From Arcobacter sp. (GTDB lineage Bacteria; Campylobacterota; Campylobacteria; Campylobacterales; Sulfurimonadaceae), in the NCBI GenBank assembly GCA_024637195.1, contig JAGXFN010000015.1, positions 89,654 through 153,653 of the forward strand: a stretch of 64,000 bases of DNA. The letters run 5' to 3'. The notes beneath the pieces were generated by a model. That model ran no database searches and was not told the origin of the DNA. It saw only the letters and a program-made list of their open reading frames with translations. Both the position numbers and the translations under genes were made by a program. Below, piece by piece: positions 6,229 through 14,056 of the stretch (the first letter of the stretch is position 1; each line of letters starts with the position of its first letter).

Positions 6229-6912
6229 ATGGGGTATCGAGAAAAACAACGTGAAAGTTCAAACAAGATTACTGCCGATTATGAGGATAATTTAAAATTG
6301 CACTATGAGGCAGTACGAAAAGAATTAGATATATTGATCGGATCCACAATGCCTCACCAGTTTAATGTGATAAAGACATTACTGTGGCTTAACATTGTTT
6401 TTATTGGTATTTCTATTAAAATAATGGAGGATGGTGCTTCTTTATGGTTTACAGTACCATTTTTTATCGTTTCTGCGGGTAGCATATTTTCTTCACTCAT
6501 AGGAATGCGGTCTGGAAGGTATGTCCACTATGGCGTTCCTGGGAAAGTATCATTTATGAGTAAGACCCCCGATGGAAGATGGGCAAAGTCCAATGGTTTG
6601 GTTTCGATGCTGTATGAGGCTCAACGCGCAGTACGATATAATGGAATCAATATCATTAGGAGATCCAAACTGATAAGACAATCAAGTGGATTAACATTAT
6701 TGACGCTTGCCTCACTTTTAGCTTTGTCTACGCATACAACATTTTATTACAAGGAGAGCTGTCCTGAGCCATTACAAAATACTTTAGTGTCAAATAAGAA
6801 AATGTTTCATTATGATAATGCAATGTTTGCATTGCCTGATAACCTAAAGGTATATAAAAGACGTATTCTTGAAGACTATATACCAGGTACTAATATTAAA
6901 AAGAATAGATAA
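6229..6912 (+). CDS. Membrane protein, accessory gene of unknown function
   Basis: 227 residues from the ATG at 6229 (GGAG 8 bases upstream; a GTG 6 bases earlier is possible). A helical N-terminal ~45 residues precede two adjacent membrane segments (about 55-72 and 76-98), then a ~60-residue soluble loop, a third segment (LTLLTLASLLALSTHTTF) and a ~55-residue polar C-terminal domain. The topology resembles SLATT/Pycsar-type membrane effectors, but I see no diagnostic motif. It is an AT-rich, independently promoted gene between the tRNA and the repressor region, typical of a lysogenic conversion gene. Confidence 0.55.
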   Translation: MGYREKQRESSNKITADYEDNLKLHYEAVRKELDILIGSTMPHQFNVIKTLLWLNIVFIGISIKIMEDGASLWFTVPFFIVSAGSIFSSLIGMRSGRYVHYGVPGKVSFMSKTPDGRWAKSNGLVSMLYEAQRAVRYNGINIIRRSKLIRQSSGLTLLTLASLLALSTHTTFYYKESCPEPLQNTLVSNKKMFHYDNAMFALPDNLKVYKRRILEDYIPGTNIKKNR

Positions 6913-6929
6913 AAAAATAAGGTAAACAC

Positions 6930-7055
6930 ATGTCATCAAACAATAAGAAGCCTATTCAGCCCGTTGTAAAACCAAGCGACTATGGTAAAAGATCAAATGA
7001 TGCAAAGCCTATAAAGCCAAAAGCATCAAGAGATATCAATTCAAGTAAAAAGTAA
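6930..7055 (+). CDS. Small basic protein (41 aa)
   Basis: MSSNNKKPIQPVVKPSDYGK and on: Lys/Ser/Pro-rich, probably disordered. AAGG precedes the ATG. It follows the membrane protein gene by 17 bases, so they are likely one transcript. A perfect hairpin overlaps its stop. Function unknown. Confidence 0.5.
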   Translation: MSSNNKKPIQPVVKPSDYGKRSNDAKPIKPKASRDINSSKK

Positions 7056-7345
7056 GCCATCTGGCTTACTCATCAAGCAACCATAAAGTCATAGTTAATA
7101 AAAACCAGAAAAACCATACATCCATTTACTTTCCTTTGTGCTCTTAGTGCCGTGCGAACACGACACCTTAGAACATTCAACTGCACATTTATTCCAGCGT
7201 CCGTTGACGACGCTTCCCGCTTCCGCTCGAATATGTACGGGGATCATTTGAAAACGGCCTCTTATTTACCTGCGAGAGCTGCCGCTGAAAAGTCAAAAAA
7301 CACTCCAATCCTTATCCCGATTCTTTGGCCGGGATGGATTGGATT
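7051..7345. other. Non-coding stretch with several stem-loops
   Basis: No gene is supported between 7056 and 7451: the open frame from 7152 lacks a ribosome site and its real product starts at 7452. The stretch holds a perfect 9-bp hairpin AGTAAGCCA/TGGCTTACT (7051-7070) without a T-run; GTGCCGTG/CACGACAC near 7148-7168 (one mismatch); AGCGTC/GACGCT near 7196-7214; and a long stem TCCAATCC-tt-ATCCCG (7304-7319) with CGGGATGGATTGGA (7330-7343). It is more GC-rich than its neighbours, so it could encode a structured RNA or a transcript end. Confidence 0.4.
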
Positions 7346-7351
7346 TGAAAA

Positions 7352-7403
7352 TGATACTATCTGTGTCATTAAAGCAAACTTAATAAAGACACATTTAGTA
7401 TCA
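7352..7403. promoter_or_regulatory. Two repressor-operator-like sites upstream of the sce7726 gene
   Basis: TGATACTATCTGTGTCA (7352-7368) and, inverted, AGACACATTTAGTATCA (7387-7403). Both fit the 17-bp pattern TGAYAC-N5-GTRTCA of the three sites between the repressor and cro-like genes; the first matches the cro-side operator (11462-11478, read in reverse) at 16 of 17 bases. A TATACT -10 candidate follows at 7410-7415, so a bound repressor would overlap the promoter of the 7452 gene. Confidence 0.7.
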
Positions 7404-7451
7404 TTATGCTATACTTTTAAAAATTTAATATTGAGGAATGGAGATTGCTTA

Positions 7452-8129
7452 ATGCAGAGTATGACAGAAGCAGACAAGATCAAGATTGCATTATTTAAAA
7501 AGATAGCCAAAGAAATTAAGGGGAATTACATCGCCGTTCCGGAAGTGTCTTTACCTGGAAGTGTCGCAGATATGTTGGTCACAAATGGTGATATTCATAT
7601 TTATGAGATTAAATCAAAGGCTGATTCATTATCTCGTATAAAAAAACAAATAGAGAGCTATAAAAAACATGCTCACCGTGTTACAATAGTTGCAGATAGC
7701 AAGTTTATTCAAAAGCTTAAAGAAGCACCTTATATGGAAGGAGTAGGGCTTATTGAAGTAACAAGCCGTTATCAGCTTAATTCTATAGATGAAGCTTATA
7801 AGAATAATAATGTTTATTCTGAAAATTACTTGGCATATTGGGCGCCGATTGAAATAAGAGAAACACTTAGAGGTTTCCCTGGGTGGTACAAGTATGATAC
7901 TTCAGAGGCTAAGGCAAAATTACTTGATCTACTATCTGAAGATGAACTAAGGCGCTTGACAATTTTTAGAATTAAGCAAAAATATGAGGAAGAATTCTGG
8001 AAGCGTATGGATATGATTGAAAGTAAAGGGTTTAAAGAAGCTCTTAGCTCACGGTTTGATGATTTAGGTAAATTACGTATTACTCCACTACTTGATATTC
8101 CAGTTTATGTATTTAGAGAGTTTTTTTAA
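7452..8129 (+). CDS. sce7726-type PD-(D/E)XK nuclease-like protein
   Basis: 225 residues from the ATG at 7452, with GGAG 8 bases upstream; the longer upstream frame is non-coding. Residues ~5-75 carry a PD-(D/E)XK-type core: E31, D40 in SVADMLV, then E52-x-K54 in IYEIKSKADSL, followed by the helix KKQIESYKKHAHRV and strand VTIVADS. This matches the sce7726 family as I know it, whose genes often neighbour sce7725/beta-type genes. Here that partner (8126-9502) lies convergent, overlapping by 4 bases. A DNA-cutting effector is the inference. Operator-like sites upstream suggest control by the prophage repressor. Confidence 0.7.
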   Translation: MQSMTEADKIKIALFKKIAKEIKGNYIAVPEVSLPGSVADMLVTNGDIHIYEIKSKADSLSRIKKQIESYKKHAHRVTIVADSKFIQKLKEAPYMEGVGLIEVTSRYQLNSIDEAYKNNNVYSENYLAYWAPIEIRETLRGFPGWYKYDTSEAKAKLLDLLSEDELRRLTIFRIKQKYEEEFWKRMDMIESKGFKEALSSRFDDLGKLRITPLLDIPVYVFREFF

Positions 8130-9502
8130 AGCCTTGCTATTGTGACACCATTATGTTTCATACACTGTGTCTTTGCTTTAGCTAAACCCATAGATTCTAT
8201 TGTGTATAGGCATGCGCATGCCTCACAGTGCTCAGGATCAAGATAAGATTTGTCAACCTTGTCATCTTTTATATAAAATTCTAATAGATGATTCATTGAT
8301 TTCTTTGTTGACTGTGTACCACGTTCTGATTCCACTTTTACCTTGTAAATACATATTTTTTTAGCATCTTTATTTTGTAAAAGATAGAGCGATGCATTAG
8401 GTATCATTCCGGGGATAAAAGATGTGGCAGTATTTCTGTCGTAGCCACAATAATCTGCAAACCATATATTTTTAATGTTGTGTCTCTGCAGTCGTAAATA
8501 CCCTGATAGAGCTATATTTTCGAAGTAATTATCGCCATATTCTCTTTTGATATTTTCATAATCTGCACTCTCTTTGGCATATATTATTTGTGGGATATGA
8601 CCACGTTTTTGTAAAGAGTTTAGTATAGAGATTTCTTTGCCCTCTTTTATACCGTTGAATTCAAGAATGATATAGCTTTTATCTAAAAGAGATGTGAAAG
8701 GATCAAGGTAGGAACTGATGTGAGTATGAAAGTTTTCCATGTTCATAACTCTAAATACAATAGTGCCGAAATGTTCTAAAATTGTTTTTACAAAGAAAAG
8801 GTAATTGCTGTCAGCTGGGGTAGATGTGTCTATTCTACAAGTTGGAATGATGGGAAGGCATGCAAATAGTTTCTTATAGTGAAATATCTTTTCTTCTGCA
8901 GAGGCAGGAGTATATATTTCGTCTGGAAGATCTGGTTTATTGGGGGACTTTCTTTTTTTATTTCGTATTGACTTTATTTCATCCCGATGCGCTCTATTCC
9001 TCATTATCTCTAGATCATAAAGATCAAGGAAATGTGGCTTAAGAAAGTTGTCTTTTCTATATTTTTGTATGTCACCATCCTTTCGAACATCGATAAGTGG
9101 ATAGATAGTCTTATTTGCATTGTTATGCACGGCATCAATGATAGTAAAAATTGTGTCTGTATATTTTAATATAGGGGTGTAGGTAGGCATAAACCCACGC
9201 GTAAATGGAGAATGGTTGTTATGCTCATCAACTTCAATAGATGGAAGAATTGGAAGTGTGGGAACAGATGATGAAAGTATGTAGTCTATTCCAAATAGGT
9301 TAAATGAGGTATTTAATTCATAATCTATCTTGTCGTGTGTAAAGTTAAAGGTTGTTCGTGATGTTGCGCCAATAGGTGTAGCTGAACTGAGGTTAGGAGG
9401 GGATAAAATACCATGGAATATGGTGGTTCCCTCGAGAATCACTCTAACGCGTGTGTCATTATAACTCGCTACCTGTATCATTTTTTGAATAATTTTGTGC
9501 AT
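8126..9502 (-). CDS. Beta-family (sce7725-type) protein
   Basis: 458 residues, soluble. The C-terminal two thirds follow the beta protein family (named from a phage T4 protein) as I know it: a central strand/helix barrel-like series (TIVFRVMNMENF, SYIILEFNGI, PQIIYAKES), the IWFADYCGYDR segment, and a Cys-rich C-terminus (EHCEACACL). The first ~150 residues are less typical. AGGGG precedes the start. It is last in an operon repressor, NTase-like gene, ImmA/IrrE protease, beta protein, with 7 bases to the protease gene. The biochemical role of the family is not established; its pairing with sce7726 nucleases suggests conflict systems. Confidence 0.6.
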   Translation of the reverse strand: MHKIIQKMIQVASYNDTRVRVILEGTTIFHGILSPPNLSSATPIGATSRTTFNFTHDKIDYELNTSFNLFGIDYILSSSVPTLPILPSIEVDEHNNHSPFTRGFMPTYTPILKYTDTIFTIIDAVHNNANKTIYPLIDVRKDGDIQKYRKDNFLKPHFLDLYDLEIMRNRAHRDEIKSIRNKKRKSPNKPDLPDEIYTPASAEEKIFHYKKLFACLPIIPTCRIDTSTPADSNYLFFVKTILEHFGTIVFRVMNMENFHTHISSYLDPFTSLLDKSYIILEFNGIKEGKEISILNSLQKRGHIPQIIYAKESADYENIKREYGDNYFENIALSGYLRLQRHNIKNIWFADYCGYDRNTATSFIPGMIPNASLYLLQNKDAKKICIYKVKVESERGTQSTKKSMNHLLEFYIKDDKVDKSYLDPEHCEACACLYTIESMGLAKAKTQCMKHNGVTIARL

Positions 9503-9509
9503 ATTACCC

Positions 9510-10265
9510 CTACTGTAAGTCGTTGTTGATTTTTGAACTAAACAGTAAACCGTATTTTTTAAGACTAATCTCTAAAACAGGAGTTGACACGTGAAAAAAT
9601 TTTTTTATCAGTGTTGCTGAGATACTTTGATTGTCTGGGATACGTTCAAGAAGTCTTTCCAAAATAGCTCTTGGTACGAGAAGTTGTCCGGCAAATTCAT
9701 TTGCCTCTGCTTCTATTGTGTTGGTCGTAGTGGTATTTCTTGCCGCTTGCATGACAGGTTGATAGTTTGTACTATTTGTCGGTAATGCTGAACCGCCTAT
9801 ATGCTCATCTATAAAGACCGAGTCAATGCCAGTTGAAAAATGTACAAAAACATGTCCAAGTTCATGAGCAATTGTAAACTTATCTCGTACAGGCTGAGTT
9901 GCCTTATAGGTTATTCTAATAGTTTCTCCATCAAATTCACATTTACCTATATCGCCTTGAAGATCATAATTTTGGTCTATTTTAAACCCAAAATATTCCG
10001 CTATATAAAAAGGATCTATTGGTCCAAAGTGCTCTTTAGTATAGATAAGTTCTATGATATCAGCAGGTGATGTAATGTGTTGTGGTACAGTTTCTTTAAA
10101 AGATTCGATAATGATTTTTTGTTTTTTTTTCATAAGATTTGAAAGTAGTTGATTATCTTGATTGTATATAAACCGCATTAGTTTGTCACTACCTGGATTT
10201 TCTATCTGTTCAAGTAGCTGTTTAGTGTCATGTATCTGTTCATTGATATTTTGTAGCTCAGTCAT
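9510..10265 (-). CDS. ImmA/IrrE-family metalloprotease
   Basis: 251 residues. An N-terminal coiled-coil-like region (1-55) precedes a zinc metalloprotease domain with HELGH at residues 134-138 and a downstream EAEANEFAGQLLVP glutamate motif, the hallmarks of the ImmA/IrrE (DUF955) family. Family members cleave XRE-type repressors, as ImmA does to ImmR. Here the gene is two genes behind the phage repressor and overlaps the NTase-like gene by 8 bases. It may inactivate this or another phage's repressor, or act as the sensor protease of the module. Confidence 0.85.
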   Translation of the reverse strand: MTELQNINEQIHDTKQLLEQIENPGSDKLMRFIYNQDNQLLSNLMKKKQKIIIESFKETVPQHITSPADIIELIYTKEHFGPIDPFYIAEYFGFKIDQNYDLQGDIGKCEFDGETIRITYKATQPVRDKFTIAHELGHVFVHFSTGIDSVFIDEHIGGSALPTNSTNYQPVMQAARNTTTTNTIEAEANEFAGQLLVPRAILERLLERIPDNQSISATLIKKFFHVSTPVLEISLKKYGLLFSSKINNDLQ

Positions 10266-10734
10266 GTGTAATCTCTATCAACCCTTTTGGGTTTGCGTTA
10301 CGGTCTCGTCCAAACCATTTACGCCAGTAATCTATATGCTTCTGTATTGTATCATAGTGTTCATGATCCGCTGGGACAACAACAACAATATAGCCATCAA
10401 TATTGTACTTTCGTTTTGTCTCACCTACTGAATGGTTCATGTCAAATAGGGCCAGATGATCGTCTAGGTCAGAAATATCGATGAAGTTAACAACATCAAT
10501 ATCTGATGGATTTGGCTTTAGAGTGGTAAAACTACCATCCATCCATTGCTTGAGAGGATGGCTTAGACAAGCATTTAAGTCAGCGTTATAGCGTTCAAAC
10601 TCCTGCCATCTTTTTCTTCGTATATTTGTGTCATTAAGTTGTAACACAAATTCTTGTTCACATTCTTGTAGCGTAAGTGGGATAAGTGCATAAGGGATTG
10701 GATTTTTGTATTCATCAAAACTTACTTTTTTCAA
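10258..10734 (-). CDS. DUF6932-like protein with nucleotidyltransferase motif
   Basis: 158 residues starting at a TTG immediately after the repressor stop (TAATTG), so it depends on coupled translation. Residues 60-85 read WMDGSFTTLKPNPSDIDVV: G67-S68 followed nine residues later by D78-x-D80, the GS...DxD pattern of minimal nucleotidyltransferases (as in MNT and AbiEii-like proteins). The family as I know it is DUF6932, common beside ImmA-type proteases. It could modify a protein or RNA; the enzymatic claim rests on this motif. Confidence 0.6.
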   Translation of the reverse strand: MKKVSFDEYKNPIPYALIPLTLQECEQEFVLQLNDTNIRRKRWQEFERYNADLNACLSHPLKQWMDGSFTTLKPNPSDIDVVNFIDISDLDDHLALFDMNHSVGETKRKYNIDGYIVVVVPADHEHYDTIQKHIDYWRKWFGRDRNANPKGLIEITHD

Positions 10735-11379
10735 TTATTCGCCCACAAGTCTTAATCGTGCTGCACGGTTATTGAACTTGAGCTTGTTTACGGCCACGAC
10801 CTTGACGAGTTTGAGGGCGTCCATCTCGTCATCGTCTATGCGGAGGATGCGGGCCTTGAAGTCCGGGGATGAGTTGTAGGGCTTGAGGGAGATGATGCCC
10901 GCCTCTTCGTTTCGCACGAAGACCTTGACGGCGCTCTCACCGTGGAGGGTGTAGTGAACCATGTCGCCGTGCTGCACCTGGGCCGATGGATTGCATATGA
11001 TCTCATCACCGTCCTCGATGTCGGGGGCCATGGAGTCGCCGCTAGCTATGACGCAGTAGAGATCGGCGGCGAAGTTGTCGCCGTTGTAATAGCAGAAGCG
11101 CCCCTTCTGATCATGGCTTACCTCAGTAGATCCGCAGGACGCCGTTCCGACTACGGGGATTCTTGCCACAGGAATGGTTTCGTGATCGTTAAATAAATCT
11201 TCTACTCCAACCTTCAACACAGCAGCTAAGGCCTTTATACGCTTATCATCTTTCGGCCAACGTATGCCGTTTGACCAATTTGTTACAGCTGATCTCGTTA
11301 TCCCTAATTTTTCTGATATTTCAGCTGCAGTGATATTATTTTGTTTCATATATTTTTTAAGATTATCGGCAAAAGCCAT
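10735..11379 (-). CDS. LexA/CI-type phage repressor with S24 self-cleavage domain
   Basis: 214 residues: an XRE helix-turn-helix at 1-60 (ITAAEISEKLGITRSAVTNW) and an S24 peptidase domain with scissile site C82-G83, catalytic S116 (ASGDSMAPD) and K152 (ESAVKVFV). RecA-stimulated self-cleavage would induce the prophage. It is read leftwards from the intergenic region holding three 17-bp operators. The three accessory genes behind it have almost no spacing, so all four should be expressed in the lysogen. Confidence 0.92.
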   Translation of the reverse strand: MAFADNLKKYMKQNNITAAEISEKLGITRSAVTNWSNGIRWPKDDKRIKALAAVLKVGVEDLFNDHETIPVARIPVVGTASCGSTEVSHDQKGRFCYYNGDNFAADLYCVIASGDSMAPDIEDGDEIICNPSAQVQHGDMVHYTLHGESAVKVFVRNEEAGIISLKPYNSSPDFKARILRIDDDEMDALKLVKVVAVNKLKFNNRAARLRLVGE

Positions 11380-11403
11380 TATTAAATACCTTTATTCACA
11401 TAT

Positions 11404-11478
11404 TGATACTAATTGTATCTTCATATATGACACAGTGAGTATCATATTAAGCAATAATTAAAGACACAGATAGTATCA
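11404..11478. promoter_or_regulatory. Three repressor operators between the repressor and cro-like genes
   Basis: TGATACTAATTGTATCT (11404-11420), TGACACAGTGAGTATCA (11428-11444) and AGACACAGATAGTATCA (11462-11478) share the 17-bp pseudo-palindrome TGAYAC-N5-GTRTCA. They cover the divergent promoters of the repressor and the 11486 gene. The same motif occurs at 7352-7403. Confidence 0.75.
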
Positions 11479-11485
11479 TTACCGC

Positions 11486-11710
11486 ATGAACACTATTAAA
11501 AATGCACTCAACACAATTTATGCCCCGTCATCGGTAAGGGCAATCCTTAACGGAAAACGACGGCCTGTCCTCGAAAAGGCTATAGAGTTGAGAGACAAAT
11601 TTTCTATTCCAGTTGATGCTTGGATGGATATTAAGTCTTATATAAAGAATGATACAAAAGAAGCTGCTTCACAATCTAATACAAATCCAGAAAAAAAGGT
11701 ATCCGCATGA
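11486..11710 (+). CDS. Cro-like small DNA-binding protein
   Basis: 74 residues beginning MNTIKNALNTIYAPSSVRAI. The first ~50 residues fit a short helix-turn-helix of the kind found divergent from phage repressors; the C-terminus is polar and disordered. The gene starts 8 bases after the last operator, the position of cro. Its stop overlaps the next start (ATGAGC). Confidence 0.6.
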   Translation: MNTIKNALNTIYAPSSVRAILNGKRRPVLEKAIELRDKFSIPVDAWMDIKSYIKNDTKEAASQSNTNPEKKVSA

Positions 11711-12210
11711 GCGATTACACGCAAAACAAAGCACCAAAAGACACCCAGTTCTGCAAAATATTAAAAAGATCCATCAACCTTGACAGAAAAAGACAGGAGT
11801 TCAGCTGGGACGATGCAGCTAACGAGCTGGGGCTCAACGGCGGCACGCTTGAGAACAAGCTAAAACCGGCCATGCCGACAAGCGACATCACGATCAGCGA
11901 GTTTATCCACTTCATGGAGCTGTCTGCAGACTACGATGCGCTTGAGTACCTTGCCAAAAAGTTTGACCTTGCCCTGATCCCAAAAAGTCAGGCAGAGGCA
12001 AAGGCTTGCGACGTTAACACACTGGTAGATATAGCGAGCATAGAGAACAGCGACGTGTTTAGAGTCGTAAAGACTGCCATGGCAGACGGTGTGATTACGG
12101 AGGAAGAGAAAGCCGCGATCTTAAAAGAGATCGACGAGGCAGAGAAGGCAAATGCACTTTTAAAAGACAAGGTGCTGCACCTGGCATCTTCCGAGCTGAA
12201 AAAGGACTAG
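11707..12210 (+). CDS. CII-type phage regulatory protein
   Basis: 167 residues. Residues 10-90 (CKILKRSINLDRKRQEFSWDD ... LGLNGGTLENKLKP) match the phage CII/YdaT-type regulators found after cro in P2-like and other phages, with a helix-turn-helix that directs early transcription. The C-terminal half (MADGVITEEEKAAILKEIDEAEK) is a helical hairpin, perhaps for oligomerisation. Coupled to the cro-like gene. Confidence 0.6.
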   Translation: MSDYTQNKAPKDTQFCKILKRSINLDRKRQEFSWDDAANELGLNGGTLENKLKPAMPTSDITISEFIHFMELSADYDALEYLAKKFDLALIPKSQAEAKACDVNTLVDIASIENSDVFRVVKTAMADGVITEEEKAAILKEIDEAEKANALLKDKVLHLASSELKKD

Positions 12211-12212
12211 AA

Positions 12213-12494
12213 ATGGCAACCGTCAAGTTTAAGAAAGACTCAATACCGTATACCATCCACGTCTATCTAAGTGCAGGCAACTCGCTGACGCATGACGAGG
12301 CCTACGATAACCTCAAGGTCCGCTATCTTTCCCAGCGGATCGCTGATCTTAAGATCAAGTTTGAAGAGGCTGGGGTTACTGGGCACATCCTTGTGCTGGA
12401 TGAGGCAAACGCTCGAGGGAATACGCATGCACGCTACTTCTACAAAGACTGTGGGTGTGAGCATGAGGGTAAATTTGGGGTAAGGGTTTACTAA
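12213..12494 (+). CDS. Winged-helix-like phage protein (93 aa)
   Basis: Residues 12-75 follow the phage HTH_39-type layout: a helix, LTHDEAYDNLKVRYLSQRIADL, then a two-stranded wing (GHILVLDEANARGNTHARYFY). The gene is 2 bases after the CII-like gene. Probably a DNA-binding early protein; no specific role visible. The spacer to the next start (12495-12722) shows only a small GCATC/GATGC hairpin. Confidence 0.5.
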   Translation: MATVKFKKDSIPYTIHVYLSAGNSLTHDEAYDNLKVRYLSQRIADLKIKFEEAGVTGHILVLDEANARGNTHARYFYKDCGCEHEGKFGVRVY

Positions 12495-12722
12495 GCCTGC
12501 ATCCTTGATGCCTACCGTTCTGTTTCCTTCGGGAGATAGATCGTGGGCACCGATGGTTTAAACGTCCTGGCAGACACCATCGATACTCTTCAAAAACGTG
12601 CACAAAAGTACACTCGACATTGTACCACAGTGCTTTCAACTATTATCGAAAAGGGTGGGTCGCGTTGGTGGTTCTTGGCTTCCCTCCCTCCTTTTTCAAT
12701 GATGCAGGAACCAAGGCTTAAG

Positions 12723-13079
12723 ATGGGTAATAATAATAATGATCTCACAATCGACATGGAGCGCGCCGTACTTTCGAGCGTGCTGCATGCTGAGATGTTT
12801 GACGAGTGCCGCGGCATTCAGAGCGTTGACCTTGACCGCGATGTGTTCGCGTTCGGGTTTCATAAGAACGTGGTTGATGTCATAAACGCGCTTCGCGACA
12901 AGAAACGCCGCACCGACGATCTCACTGTGCACCTGGTCATGCAGCGCAACCGCATTGACAATGAAGAGTCTTTTTTAAGCATCTTATCTGCGAATCCTTT
13001 TTCTTCTCTCGATATGTTTAAACACTATGTGTCGCAGCTGCATGAAGAGACAGTTAAATCCCAATGGACTCGACTGTGA
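12723..13079 (+). CDS. DnaB-like helicase, N-terminal domain as a separate ORF
   Basis: 118 residues from the ATG at 12723 (AAGG 6 bases upstream). The sequence DLTIDMERAVLSSVLHAEMF followed by RDVFAFGFHKNVVDVINALRD is the helical N-terminal domain of replicative helicase DnaB, which packs as a collar and binds primase. The ORF stops at 13079, and the ATPase part begins in a different frame at 13064, overlapping by 16 bases. No classic slippery heptamer is visible in the overlap. Confidence 0.75.
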   Translation: MGNNNNDLTIDMERAVLSSVLHAEMFDECRGIQSVDLDRDVFAFGFHKNVVDVINALRDKKRRTDDLTVHLVMQRNRIDNEESFLSILSANPFSSLDMFKHYVSQLHEETVKSQWTRL

Positions 13080-14056
13080 AGCGGTTTGACGAACTAGAAG
13101 GCATCAATCAGCGCCTTGCGAATGAGATAGGACGGGCGGAACGTGACAAAGACTACCAAACCGGCATAGCACTCAAACGCGAATATCACATGAACAAGAT
13201 AGAGATGCTGGATCTGCTTGAGGGCACCCAGGGACAAGATGAGGGAGTTTCTCTCACTCAGGCTATAGCAGAGATGCAGGCGATGCCGTTTCGTCCAAAA
13301 TACGCCACTGGCGTTGATGTGGTGGACAATCATTTTGAGGGTGGGTTTGAGGACTCACAACTCATTATGCTCGGCGGGGAGAAAGGGGCGGGTAAAACTG
13401 CTTTTGCGCTGCAGATGATCTACAACATCGCTAACGGGCATCCGGCGGTGTTTTACAGTTATGAGATGCCGGTGTGGAAGATGGCGCAGAGAGCTGTCAA
13501 GTCACACCTAACAAGCGGGCAGACGGATCGCATCATCCTTGTCGGAGCCGGGCGTGACATAGATCAGCTTGAGAAGTCTATACGATCACATGCTGCGATG
13601 GGGCGAAAGTTCTTTGGGGTTGACTCGTTGATGAAGATCACCAACAAGCGCAATGCAGGAAAACGCAATGAGCAGATCAGCGACATTACTGACCGTTTGG
13701 CTGCGCTGGCTATCGAACTGGGGCTTCTGATCGTGCTGATCGTCCAGGTGGCCAAGGCCGACCTTCAGAGTGGGCACATGGCGGTCAAGGGCAGCGGTGA
13801 CGCGGACTATGATGCGGACATCATGCTCTTCTTTGTCAAGGACAAGGCGCAGATCGATAAGCGTGATCTGATCTGTGAGAAAAACAGGCAGAACGGTGTC
13901 GAGTTTAAAGAAGCCGTCTACGTTGACAAGGAGAGCGTCATAATGTACTCGATGGGCAGTGCACGGGCGCCGGTGACCATTCATTATGAAGATGCGCCAG
14001 AAGGTAAAAAAGAGAATATGGGCATGAGCAACAAGATCGAGGCGGTACTGATATGA
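13064..14056 (+). CDS. DnaB-like helicase, C-terminal ATPase domain
   Basis: 330 residues. After a linker (1-75) comes the RecA-fold motor: Walker A GGEKGAGKTAF (about 103-112), the VFYSYEMP motif, Walker B ELGLLIVLIVQVAK, and an arginine-containing end region. Together with the preceding ORF it makes one normal-sized DnaB-type helicase that would load at the phage origin. The -1-frame upstream context has a stop 12 bases before the ATG, so either translation restarts here or a frameshift joins the two. The ribosome site is weak. Confidence 0.8.
   Translation: MDSTVKRFDELEGINQRLANEIGRAERDKDYQTGIALKREYHMNKIEMLDLLEGTQGQDEGVSLTQAIAEMQAMPFRPKYATGVDVVDNHFEGGFEDSQLIMLGGEKGAGKTAFALQMIYNIANGHPAVFYSYEMPVWKMAQRAVKSHLTSGQTDRIILVGAGRDIDQLEKSIRSHAAMGRKFFGVDSLMKITNKRNAGKRNEQISDITDRLAALAIELGLLIVLIVQVAKADLQSGHMAVKGSGDADYDADIMLFFVKDKAQIDKRDLICEKNRQNGVEFKEAVYVDKESVIMYSMGSARAPVTIHYEDAPEGKKENMGMSNKIEAVLI

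Noticed and set aside
7152..7451. N-terminal extension of the sce7726-type gene
   Set aside because: It would cover hairpins and two operator-like sites, has no ribosome site, and the family core starts shortly after the ATG at 7452, which has one.
12543..12722. N-terminal extension of the DnaB N-domain ORF
   Set aside because: No helicase-like sequence there; the ATG at 12723 has AAGG at good spacing and begins right before the conserved domain.
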